This document shows, piece after piece, positions 1 to 6,621 of a DNA stretch of 11,482 bases (positions are counted from its first letter, which is position 1; each line of letters starts with the position of its first letter). The translations under genes and the position numbers were made by a program. Location of the stretch: the NCBI GenBank assembly GCA_029977305.1, contig JAPOLF010000049.1, positions 1 to 11,482 of the forward strand, in the 5' to 3' direction. Below the pieces are notes generated by a model. That model had not been told where the DNA came from and did no database searches. It saw only the letters and a list, made by a program, of their open reading frames with translations. Source of the stretch: a bacterium (GTDB taxonomy: Bacteria; Chloroflexota; Chloroflexia; Thermomicrobiales; UBA6265).

Positions 1-1
1 C

Positions 2-331
2 ACCTTCGACGAGGTGAGCGAGGCTGTTCCTGACTATGCGGATCCGGCGCCTCCTGCCGTTCCCCAACAGCAATCACCCCAGCAGGGCACTACGAACAAA
101 GATGCCGGGACGGGTGACTCCTCGAAGCAGGACACCCGCGCCCGCGAACGGCGCAAAGACCGGCACGATGCCAAACGCGCAGAGAAGAAAGCCGCGCGCA
201 CCGCGCGCCGTGCGGAAATCCTCGCTGCACGTGAGGCAGCGCGCGCCGAGCAGGCAGCCGCTGATAAGCACGACAAGCGGAACTCGGACGCATCGTCCAA
301 CTCCACCGACCGCGACCGCAAGGACCGCTGA
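2..331 (+). CDS. C-terminal end of an unidentified protein with a basic tail (5' partial)
   Basis: The frame is open to the left window edge, so only the last 109 residues are seen. They begin TFDEVSEAVPDYADPAP and continue into a Gln/Pro-rich linker. From about residue 45 of the visible part comes a long Arg/Lys/Ala/Glu-rich stretch, then a Ser/Asn/Asp-rich end finishing DRDRKDR. The composition suggests a disordered or helical, highly charged tail that might bind nucleic acid or membrane surfaces; this is inference. A GTG at 14 could in principle start a 105-residue protein, but its GAGG lies directly against the codon with no spacer, so I read it as internal. There is no domain I recognise. 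The stop lies 2 bp from the stop of the convergent gene, with no room for a terminator. Being a C-terminal tail, it may belong to almost any enzyme or envelope protein. Confidence 0.6.
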   Translation, partial: TFDEVSEAVPDYADPAPPAVPQQQSPQQGTTNKDAGTGDSSKQDTRARERRKDRHDAKRAEKKAARTARRAEILAAREAARAEQAAADKHDKRNSDASSNSTDRDRKDR

Positions 332-333
332 TC

Positions 334-1257
334 TCAGTCCAGGCTGGGATAGACCGAGCGGTACTCCGTGTCGAGAGCCCGGCGGACCTTCGGCAATTCC
401 ACGGCGAGCACCACGAGCGCGGCGCGCAGGGCGTCACGCTGCTCCGAGCTAACGGCTTCCCCGACATTCGGGTAGATCGACCGCGTCAACTGGCCGCGCA
501 GCAAGGTGATGAACCCCGTGAGTTCGGCGCCGGTTGCCGAGGACAGTTGCAGGCGTTGCGCATTCACCGCATCAGCGAGCGCGAATGCGCGATCACCGAC
601 GTCTTTCCAGTTGTCCCACACCATCACGTCTTCCGTGATCTCCGCCGGCGGCGCGTACGCCTCGCCGGGGAGCAGCACGGGGGTGCTGGCTTGGGCGAGC
701 GCTGCCTCGAACCGGGCGAGGCGTCCATAAAGATCCGCCACCGCCTCAGCGCGCCGTTCAGCCAGGCGCGGTGAATCCAAGCGCGGGGCGCGGGCGGCGA
801 TGTCGTCAGCGATCGCGCGCCGCAACGATTCATCCTGCCGGCCGAGCAGCGACTCCAACCGCGCGAAGCGGTCGCTTTCGTCGCGACGCTGCTCGCGGAG
901 GGAGGAGCTCAGGATGTCGAGGCGTTGCACCAATTCGCGCTCGAGGCGATCGACGCGCGCTTCCAACCGATCAAGGCGCTGGTCATCGAGGGGGGTGATC
1001 GGCGCGGTGGTCATCACCGAGGAGACCATCTGCGCAGGAGCGGCGGCAGCCACCGAAGTGGCGCGGGAGGCGGGAGCGGCAGACTGCACCGGAGACGTTG
1101 CCACGGAGGACTTGCCTGTGTCACGCACCGCAGGGATCTGGAGGTTCGCGAAGCGTCCGCTCTGCAGCATCGATGGCGCCTTGCCGGACGCGATCAAGCC
1201 GCTGACCACCAGCACCACGGTTGCCACCGCCACGATGAGCCAGAGCAGCACGTCCAT
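334..1257 (-). CDS. Membrane-anchored coiled-coil protein of unknown function
   Basis: This is a 307-residue protein that I do not recognise. Residues 3-23 form one hydrophobic helix (LLWLIVAVATVVLVVSGLIA), most likely an uncleaved N-terminal anchor. Residues 45-88 are a low-complexity Ala/Ser/Thr/Pro linker. Residues 91-155 are a heptad-like, charged coiled coil (DQRLDRLEARVDRLERELVQ and onward). A helical, partly hydrophobic C-terminal part (about 205-307) contains the WDNWKD and YPNVGEAV stretches. A GAGG seven bases before the ATG supports the start. The gene lies downstream of trpB2 on the same strand, but two hairpins in the 97-bp gap suggest it is read separately or only by read-through. 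A bitopic protein with an extended coiled coil suits a scaffold or envelope-spacing role, but nothing in the sequence fixes this. Confidence is high that it is a gene and low on its function. Confidence 0.8.
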   Translation of the reverse strand: MDVLLWLIVAVATVVLVVSGLIASGKAPSMLQSGRFANLQIPAVRDTGKSSVATSPVQSAAPASRATSVAAAAPAQMVSSVMTTAPITPLDDQRLDRLEARVDRLERELVQRLDILSSSLREQRRDESDRFARLESLLGRQDESLRRAIADDIAARAPRLDSPRLAERRAEAVADLYGRLARFEAALAQASTPVLLPGEAYAPPAEITEDVMVWDNWKDVGDRAFALADAVNAQRLQLSSATGAELTGFITLLRGQLTRSIYPNVGEAVSSEQRDALRAALVVLAVELPKVRRALDTEYRSVYPSLD

Positions 1258-1283
1258 CAGATCGCCTCGGGATGTCGCCGATC

Positions 1284-1308
1284 ACGGGCAGGCAGCGTGC
1301 CTTCCCGT
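1284..1308 (-). other. Stem-loop abutting the trpB2 hairpin
   Basis: ACGGG (1284-1288) pairs with CCCGT (1304-1308), and AGGCA (1290-1294) pairs with TGCCT (1298-1302) around a GCG loop. One c/t mismatch separates the two halves. The structure starts exactly where the larger hairpin 1309-1342 ends. On the reverse-strand transcript it is the second hairpin after trpB2 and lies about 26 bases before the next start codon. It could be a second terminator element or part of a 5' leader of the membrane protein gene. There is no T-run. Confidence 0.5.
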
Positions 1309-1342
1309 CCCCTGCGAGCCATCAGACGATGGTTCGCAGGGG
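1309..1342 (-). terminator. 15-bp hairpin after trpB2, probable terminator
   Basis: The left arm 1309-1323 and right arm 1328-1342 pair over all 15 positions, with one G-T wobble, around a 4-base loop. The hairpin begins 12 bases past the trpB2 stop codon on the reverse strand. A U-tract is missing, as is common for terminators of high-GC bacteria, so a factor-dependent stop or an mRNA 3'-end stabiliser is also possible. The position and long stem make a role in ending the trpB2 transcript the simplest reading. Confidence 0.6.
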
Positions 1343-1354
1343 TGAGGTGCGCAA

Positions 1355-2725
1355 TTACTCCGCCACCGACGGCAGACCGGAGAGCGCCGCGTCGATCTCC
1401 GACTGCGGGTGCTCGTAGTCCGGAAGATCGCCGGCGAGGTACTTGTCGTACGCGACGAGATCGAAGTGGCCGTGTCCGCAGAGGTTGAAGAGGATCGTCT
1501 TGTCCTCGCCAGCCTCCTTGGCCCGCAGCGCCTCCTCGATGGTGACGCGGATCGCGTGGCTCGGCTCGGGCGCAGGGAGGATTCCCTCGGTCCGCGCGAA
1601 CAGCACGGCCGACTCGAACGCCGCGCGCTGCTTGACGGCCTCCGCCTCGATGATGCCCTGATCGTAGAGGAGGCTCACCAGCGGGGCCATGCCGTGGTAC
1701 CGGAGGCCACCGGCATGGATCCCGGCCGGCATGAATGAGTGGCCGAGGGTGTGCATCTTGACGATCGGGGCCATCTTCGCGGTGTCGCCGTAGTCGTAGG
1801 CGTACACGCCACGGGTGAGCGTCGGGCAAGCGGCAGGCTCCACCGCGACGATGCGGGTCTTGCGACCCTTGGTGAGCTTCTCCTGGATGAAGGGGAAGGT
1901 GATGCCGGCGAAGTTCGATCCACCGCCGACGCATCCGACCACGACATCCGGGTAGGCGTCCGCCATCTCCATCTGCGCGACCGCTTCCTGCCCGACCACG
2001 GTCTGGTGCAGGAGCACGTGGTTCAGCACCGACCCGAGGGCGTACTTGGTGTCCTCACGGGTCGCGGCGTCCTCGACGGCCTCGGAAATCGCGATGCCGA
2101 GCGACCCGGTCGAATCCGGATCGGCAGCGAGGATCGCGCGGCCGGCGTTGGTGTCGAGGCTCGGCGAGGCGACGCACTGCGCCCCCCAGGTCTCCATCAT
2201 CGCCCGCCGATATGGCTTCTGGGCGAAGGAGATCTTCACCATGTACACCTTGACATCGATGTCGAAGATCGATCCGGCGAAGGAGAGCGCACTCCCCCAC
2301 TGTCCGGCACCGGTCTCGGTGGCAAGTCGCTCCACACCCTCCTGCTTGGCGTAATACGCCTGCGGCACCGCGGTGTTCGGCTTGTGCGAGCCAGCAGGGC
2401 TCGTTCCCTCGTACTTGTAGAAGATGCGCACGCCCTTGGGCAGCTCGAGCGCCTTCTCGAGGCGATGGGCGCGGTAGAGCGGCGTCGGGCGCCACAGCTT
2501 GTAGACCTCGAGGACCTCCTCCGGGATCGGGATGTACCGCTCGTTGGAGACCTCTTGCATGATGATCGCCATCGGGAACAACGGCGCCAGATCCCCCGGC
2601 CCGACCGGATCGAGGCGACCCGGGTGGAGCGGCGGCGGCGGCGGCGACGGCAGATCCGCGACGATGTTGTACCAACTTGTTGGGATGGCACTCTCCGGGA
2701 GAATGAACCGTGTGCCGTCCGCCAT
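1355..2725 (-). CDS. trpB2: TrpB2-type tryptophan synthase beta chain (stand-alone)
   Basis: This 456-residue PLP enzyme of fold type II is predicted to join indole and L-serine to make L-tryptophan. Visible marks are WRPTPLYRA (78-86), the PLP lysine K115 in GSHKPNTA, the catalytic Glu E137 in ETGAGQWG, the phosphate-binding GGGSN (267-271), EPSHA (387-391) and the C-terminal NLCGHGHFD (414-422). GSHK, GQWG and GHGHFD are TrpB2 marks; TrpB1 has GAHK, GQHG and SGRGDKD. The long N-terminus with a Pro-rich stretch (26-32) before HPG also fits TrpB2. Residue 416 is Cys where TrpB1 has the Ser that contacts the PLP ring nitrogen. I chose this ATG because AAGGAG lies six bases before it; an ATG 17 codons upstream lacks such a site. 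No trpA adjoins it. TrpB2 enzymes are usually thought to use free indole; activity on other serine derivatives cannot be excluded. Confidence 0.93.
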   Translation of the reverse strand: MADGTRFILPESAIPTSWYNIVADLPSPPPPPLHPGRLDPVGPGDLAPLFPMAIIMQEVSNERYIPIPEEVLEVYKLWRPTPLYRAHRLEKALELPKGVRIFYKYEGTSPAGSHKPNTAVPQAYYAKQEGVERLATETGAGQWGSALSFAGSIFDIDVKVYMVKISFAQKPYRRAMMETWGAQCVASPSLDTNAGRAILAADPDSTGSLGIAISEAVEDAATREDTKYALGSVLNHVLLHQTVVGQEAVAQMEMADAYPDVVVGCVGGGSNFAGITFPFIQEKLTKGRKTRIVAVEPAACPTLTRGVYAYDYGDTAKMAPIVKMHTLGHSFMPAGIHAGGLRYHGMAPLVSLLYDQGIIEAEAVKQRAAFESAVLFARTEGILPAPEPSHAIRVTIEEALRAKEAGEDKTILFNLCGHGHFDLVAYDKYLAGDLPDYEHPQSEIDAALSGLPSVAE

Positions 2726-2731
2726 GTGGAG

Positions 2732-2737
2732 CTCCTT
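2732..2737 (-). promoter_or_regulatory. Ribosome binding site deciding the trpB2 start
   Basis: AAGGAG on the reverse strand sits six bases before the ATG at 2725. It places the start there rather than at the in-frame ATG at 2776. Just upstream, a 5-bp stem (2742-2746 with 2755-2759, 8-base loop) could partly influence access to the site. Confidence 0.75.
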
Positions 2738-2822
2738 CCCGCCCACAACCTTGCGTGGGTCGTCCCGCCGATGCATGCGATGCCCGGGGCGGTGTGGTGA
2801 CCAACCGTCGGGCGCTCACCGG

Positions 2823-2851
2823 ATGGTACGGGTGGCCCTGAGGGAGGGCAA
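2823..2851 (-). promoter_or_regulatory. Probable trpB2 promoter
   Basis: On the reverse strand, TTGCCC (2851-2846) and TACCAT (2828-2823) are separated by exactly 17 bases. Each matches four of six positions of the sigma-70 consensus. Transcription would begin near 2816, leaving a leader of about 90 bases. The same style of promoter (TTGCCT, 17 bases, TACCCT) is seen before parA, which raises my trust in both. This is a pattern call from sequence only. Confidence 0.5.
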
Positions 2852-2879
2852 CTGATCAGGACCTTCGGGGGGAACGTTC
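2852..2879. promoter_or_regulatory. Paired palindromes in the divergent control region
   Basis: CTGATCAG (2852-2859) and GAACGTTC (2872-2879) are perfect 8-bp palindromes whose centres are 20 bp apart, about two helical turns. They lie between the reverse trpB2 promoter and the candidate forward -10 of the dehydrogenase gene, where an operator could control both. The two sequences differ, so they are not two copies of one site, and palindromes this short also arise by chance. Confidence 0.3.
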
Positions 2880-2884
2880 GCCGA

Positions 2885-2893
2885 TGCTACACT
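2885..2893 (+). promoter_or_regulatory. Possible extended -10 for the FAD/Fe-S dehydrogenase gene
   Basis: TGCTACACT has the form TGn-TAnnnT, an extended -10 element, about 74 bases before the ATG. No good -35 lies at 16-18 bases upstream (the best is TTCGGG at 18). Such a promoter would depend on the extended -10 or on an activator. Confidence 0.3.
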
Positions 2894-2953
2894 CCCTTTC
2901 ATAGGTTGCAAGCCGCGATTTCCCACTCAGCGGCGCGGTGGCTGACACCTCAT

Positions 2954-2960
2954 GAGGAGG
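2954..2960 (+). promoter_or_regulatory. Ribosome binding site deciding the dehydrogenase start
   Basis: GAGGAGG lies six bases before the ATG at 2967. An in-frame ATG at 2952 overlaps this site and would put the site inside the coding region, so 2967 is preferred. Confidence 0.75.
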
Positions 2961-2966
2961 GTTCCG

Positions 2967-5954
2967 ATGGCAATTCCCGTCCCATCACGCGCCAAAGGCC
3001 AGAACGGACGCGGCATGTCCGAAGCAGGCGCGGTGCTGGCGAGCGAATTGAACCGCCGCATCGAGGGCGAAGTGCGCTTTGATCGCACCTCCCGCATGCT
3101 CTATTCGACCGATGCCTCCAACTACCAGATTGAACCGCTCGGGGTGGTGATCCCCAAGACCTCGGAGGATGTCGTCGCCGCAGTCGAGCTCGCGGTCTCG
3201 CACGGGGTGTCGATCTTGCCTCGCGGTTCCGGGTCGGGCCTGGCCGGGCAGACACTTGGCACCGGCATGGTGATCGACTCGTCCAAATACCTGACCAAGG
3301 TGCTCGAAGTCGATGCCGAGGCCCGATTGGTCACGACACAGCCCGGCATCAGCATCGACCAACTCAACAAACTCCTGAAGCCGAATGGCGTCATGTTTGG
3401 CCCTGACCCGGCCTCCGCCGAACGTGCCACCATCGGCGGCGTGGTCGGCAACAACGCCACCGGCGCCCACTCCATCCTCTATGGCATGACCAGCGACAAC
3501 GTGCGCGCCGCCAAGGTGCTGCTCGCCGATGGCAGCATCGTCGACCTCGAACCCGGCACGCCGGAGCAACTTGCTGCCCGTGCCCGGCACGACGACGCCC
3601 TAGGCATCCTTCTTGGCACGTTGTTGGCGTTCCGTGATCAGTATGGCGACCTCATCAAGCGCGACTTCCCGCCGCACTGGCGACGCGCCACCGGATACTC
3701 GCTCGACCAACTGGTCAAGCCCGATGACCAATTCAATCCGGCCCGTCTCGTCGTGGCGTCGGAGGGCACGCTCGGCACGCTGCTCAGCGTGACGCTTGAC
3801 CTGCAGCCGACGCCGAAGAAAACCGGCCTCGTGATGCTGCAGTTCGCCGACCTCGTGAAGTCGATGGAGGCCACCCCGGCGATCCTCGAGAGCGAACCGT
3901 CAGCGGTCGAGTTGATGGACCGCTTCCTCATCAACCTCACGCGCTCGCAACCCGGCTACGCCAAGCAGATCTCGCTCATCCACGGCGATCCGGCGGCCGT
4001 CCTGGTCGTGGAGTTCTACGGCGAGGACGAGCGCGAACTCACCCAGAAATTCGATCGCCTGCAAGCGATCCTCGATCGCCATCAGGTCAAACTGATCACG
4101 GAACCGCTGCGGGTGCTCGATGCCACAGTGCAGGCGGATGTCTGGACCGTGCGCAAGGCGGGCCTCGGCTTGCTGATGAGCATCAAGGGCGACTACAAGC
4201 CGATCCCGGTGATCGAGGACGTCTCGGTGCCGGTGGAGCATCTTGCCGCGTATGTGGAGGCGGTGCTGCGCTTGGTCGCCAAGTACGGCACGGAAGCCAC
4301 CTTCTACGCTCACGCCTCGGCCGGCTGTCTCCATGTGCGACCGCTGATCAACCTGAAGACGCTCGAAGGCGTCACCGCGATGAAGGAGATGGCCTACGCC
4401 GCCGCCGAGCTCGCCCACCAGTTCGGTGGGGTGATGTCCGGCGAGCACGGCGACGGCCTCCAGCGCTCAGAGCTCAACCCGACGATCTTCGGCAAGGAAC
4501 TCTATGGCGCGATGGTCGAGTTCAAGACCATCTGGGACCCGCAGGGCCTGATGAATCCCGGCAAGAAGGTGCACGGACCGGACATGACCGAGCACCTCCG
4601 CTTCGGACCGGATTACAAGGCGCGCGAGCCGAAGACCTATCTCGACTTCTCCGAGGAGGGCGGCTTTCTCCGCGCGGTGGAGATGTGCAACGGGGCCGCG
4701 GTCTGCCGCAAGTTGAAGGCGGGCACGATGTGTCCGTCGTTCATGGCAACGAAGGATGAGGCCGACAGCACCCGCGGTCGTGCCAACGCACTGCGCAACG
4801 CGCTCGCCGGGCGTGTCTTCGATCCGAGCGAATTCACCTCGCAGGAGGTGTATGACACGCTCGATCTCTGCCTGAGCTGCAAGGCGTGCAAGACGGAGTG
4901 CCCATCCAGTGTGGACATGGCCAAGATCAAAACCGAGTTCCTTCAGCAGTACCACGACCAGCACGGTGTGCCGATGCGGTCCAAGGTCTTCGGCAACATC
5001 CACCTCATCTCGAAGTTGGCCGCGCCGGTCGCGCCGGTCGCCAATGCGATGATGGCAACGCCGCTCGCGAAGCCGATGATGCATGCGCTTGGTGTGGCAC
5101 CGCAGCGCAAACTGGCACCATTCGCGGCCCGGCCGTTTGATGTGCGGTGGCGCGACTACAAGCAGGGGTCGGGCAGCGCTCCGCGGCAGACCCGCGGCAC
5201 GGTGGTCTACTTCCATGACACCTTCGCCACCTACAACTACCCACAGATCGCGGTCTCGGCTGTGCGGCTGCTCGAAGCGGCGGGATTTGACGTGGTGGTC
5301 GAGGAGCGGCGCGCCTGTTGCGGTCGTCCGATGCTGTCCAAGGGGATGATCAAGGAGGCGAAGGAACTCGCCAAGCGCAATGTTGAGGTGCTCGCCCCGT
5401 ATGCGCGTGAGGGAATTGCGATTGTCGGCACCGAGCCGAGCTGCATCCTCACGCTGCGCGATGAGTACCGCGACATGCTGCCGAACGAACCAGATGTCGC
5501 AGCGTTGGCGTCGCAGGCGTTCATGATCGACGAGTACCTCGCCAAGCTCGCTGCTTCGGGCGACCTCGGCATCGGGTGGAAGGCGGGCAGCGGCCCCGAT
5601 GTGCTCTTCCATGGCCACTGCCACCAGAAGGCAATCATCGGCATCGGTCCGAGCCTCGCCATCCTCAAGGCCGCGGGCTGCACCGTGACCGAGAGCGGCG
5701 CAGGCTGCTGCGGCATGGCGGGGTCGTTCGGGTACGAAGCAGAGCATTACGACGTGTCGAAGAAGATCGGCGAGGAGCGACTCTTCCCCGCCGTGAACGC
5801 CGCCGCGAAACAGACGGTCATCGCAATCGCCGGGGTGAGTTGCCGACAGCAGGTGGAGCACTTCACCGATCGCTCCACGCGGCACATCGCGGAGGTTCTT
5901 GCTGAACGGATCGACCCGAATCACGTGTGGCGTCCGGCTGCTGCGGCGGACTAA
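2967..5954 (+). CDS. Fused FAD-linked oxidase and Fe-S protein, D-2-hydroxyacid dehydrogenase type
   Basis: This 995-residue protein fuses a GlcD/Dld-like flavoprotein to a GlcF-like iron-sulfur part, as in E. coli YdiJ (about 1018 residues). An FAD-binding-4 domain (about 55-195) contains PRGSGSGLAGQT (85-96) and GGVVGNNATGAHS (157-169). The FAD-oxidase C-terminal domain (about 235-545) contains AGCLHVRP (H456) and GEHGDG (492-497). Cysteines C574, C580 and C589, then C635-xx-C638-xx-C641-xxx-C645-P, would bind Fe-S clusters. Two cysteine-rich CCG domains follow (C784-C785 and C914-C915, with HGHCHQ at 882-887). It should oxidise a D-2-hydroxyacid such as D-lactate, D-2-hydroxyglutarate or glycolate and pass electrons through its clusters to a quinone or other carrier. 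No membrane segment or signal peptide is seen, so it is probably cytoplasmic and peripheral. The exact substrate cannot be read from sequence. It is divergent from trpB2 and ends before a strong hairpin. Confidence 0.92.
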   Translation: MAIPVPSRAKGQNGRGMSEAGAVLASELNRRIEGEVRFDRTSRMLYSTDASNYQIEPLGVVIPKTSEDVVAAVELAVSHGVSILPRGSGSGLAGQTLGTGMVIDSSKYLTKVLEVDAEARLVTTQPGISIDQLNKLLKPNGVMFGPDPASAERATIGGVVGNNATGAHSILYGMTSDNVRAAKVLLADGSIVDLEPGTPEQLAARARHDDALGILLGTLLAFRDQYGDLIKRDFPPHWRRATGYSLDQLVKPDDQFNPARLVVASEGTLGTLLSVTLDLQPTPKKTGLVMLQFADLVKSMEATPAILESEPSAVELMDRFLINLTRSQPGYAKQISLIHGDPAAVLVVEFYGEDERELTQKFDRLQAILDRHQVKLITEPLRVLDATVQADVWTVRKAGLGLLMSIKGDYKPIPVIEDVSVPVEHLAAYVEAVLRLVAKYGTEATFYAHASAGCLHVRPLINLKTLEGVTAMKEMAYAAAELAHQFGGVMSGEHGDGLQRSELNPTIFGKELYGAMVEFKTIWDPQGLMNPGKKVHGPDMTEHLRFGPDYKAREPKTYLDFSEEGGFLRAVEMCNGAAVCRKLKAGTMCPSFMATKDEADSTRGRANALRNALAGRVFDPSEFTSQEVYDTLDLCLSCKACKTECPSSVDMAKIKTEFLQQYHDQHGVPMRSKVFGNIHLISKLAAPVAPVANAMMATPLAKPMMHALGVAPQRKLAPFAARPFDVRWRDYKQGSGSAPRQTRGTVVYFHDTFATYNYPQIAVSAVRLLEAAGFDVVVEERRACCGRPMLSKGMIKEAKELAKRNVEVLAPYAREGIAIVGTEPSCILTLRDEYRDMLPNEPDVAALASQAFMIDEYLAKLAASGDLGIGWKAGSGPDVLFHGHCHQKAIIGIGPSLAILKAAGCTVTESGAGCCGMAGSFGYEAEHYDVSKKIGEERLFPAVNAAAKQTVIAIAGVSCRQQVEHFTDRSTRHIAEVLAERIDPNHVWRPAAAAD

Positions 5955-5975
5955 CCCTGCACACGGAGACAAGGT

Positions 5976-6005
5976 GAAGGCCACCTGCAACTGCAGGTGG
6001 CCTTC
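5976..6005. terminator. Perfect 14-bp hairpin between convergent genes
   Basis: The arms 5976-5989 and 5992-6005 are perfectly complementary (GAAGGCCACCTGCA and its complement); the 2-base centre must open slightly to form a loop. A further six pairs (5960-5965 with 6007-6012) can close an outer stem. It lies 21 bases after the dehydrogenase stop and 26 bases from the stop of the convergent ABM gene, so it can serve both directions. No T-run follows on either side. Confidence 0.75.
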
Positions 6006-6031
6006 GCGTGTGTCTAAAGGAACTTGACTGT

Positions 6032-6481
6032 CTAGACGCGCGAGCTCACTGCCAACTGCGTGGCCGTCAGCCAAATCTCGGCTTCAACAACCGCCAGCGG
6101 GCCGCCATCGACAATCCCGCCCAAGGTCGCGGCGGTCCAGTCCTTTGCAGCCGCGGTCGACGCTTCAGCGCCTTCCTTGGTGGTGAACACCGCGATCGCC
6201 AAGTGCTGGTTGTCGCCCGGATTCGCGAAGAAGTACTGCACGAACCCCTCGACCGATTGGATGATCGGGACATACCCCTCCTGGACCAGCTTGGTGAAGG
6301 CGGCGTAGTCCGTGCCCTCGACCAGCTTCCAGGCACGAACCGTGACGTAACCGGTCTGTGCGCTCACCGCAGCGTCCCCGCTGTCCTGCGCGGACGCCAC
6401 GTGTTGCAACCCTCCCGCCAGTGCGCCGAGCAGCATCGCTGCGCCGAATCCCCGCCGATTGAGCTCCGTCTCGAATCCCAT
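6032..6481 (-). CDS. Tat-exported small protein with ABM-like (dimeric alpha/beta barrel) fold
   Basis: This 149-residue protein starts at the ATG preceded by GAGGAGG. The N-terminus reads as a twin-arginine signal: NRRGFG (8-13), a hydrophobic core AAMLLGALAGGL (14-25) and a cleavage-like VASA before Q32. The mature part (about 44-138) starts YVTVRAWKLVEG, then a helix with YVPIIQSVEGFVQYFFANPG, a strand AIAVFTTKEGAEAS, a helix, and VVEAEIWLTAT at the end. This strand-helix order and the VEGFVQYF and VFTTKEGAE pieces resemble the antibiotic-biosynthesis monooxygenase (ABM) superfamily. Members range from heme-degrading and quinone-oxidising enzymes to proteins with no known reaction; I see nothing that fixes a reaction here. 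Export fully folded, as Tat implies, would fit cofactor binding, but that is inference. The gene lies 140 bp downstream of the J-like gene on the same strand, and a separate promoter cannot be excluded. Confidence 0.75.
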   Translation of the reverse strand: MGFETELNRRGFGAAMLLGALAGGLQHVASAQDSGDAAVSAQTGYVTVRAWKLVEGTDYAAFTKLVQEGYVPIIQSVEGFVQYFFANPGDNQHLAIAVFTTKEGAEASTAAAKDWTAATLGGIVDGGPLAVVEAEIWLTATQLAVSSRV

Positions 6482-6621
6482 GATCACCCTCCTCACCATC
6501 CACGCCAGCGGCAGCCAACTTCTCGACCCAGTAAGACCGGGTCTCCCGCTAGTCTGCACCACACCCCAACATCATGTCATTTCGGGCGTCCACCACAAGC
6601 GTGCCCGCAGCGACGGCGTCA

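Noticed and set aside
2630..2646. GCGGCGGCGGCGG-type run as a microsatellite
   Set aside because: It encodes the Pro-rich N-terminal stretch that is usual for TrpB2, so it needs no separate explanation.
1739..2800. Long open frame on the forward strand across trpB2
   Set aside because: It is antisense to a complete TrpB2 with all catalytic motifs; its translation is Arg/Asp/His/Val-rich with no recognisable domain, as expected from a high-GC shadow frame.
4467..6074. 535-codon open frame on the reverse strand inside the dehydrogenase gene
   Set aside because: It is antisense to the conserved Fe-S region; its composition is Arg/His/Leu-rich without motifs, and the sense strand explains the conservation.
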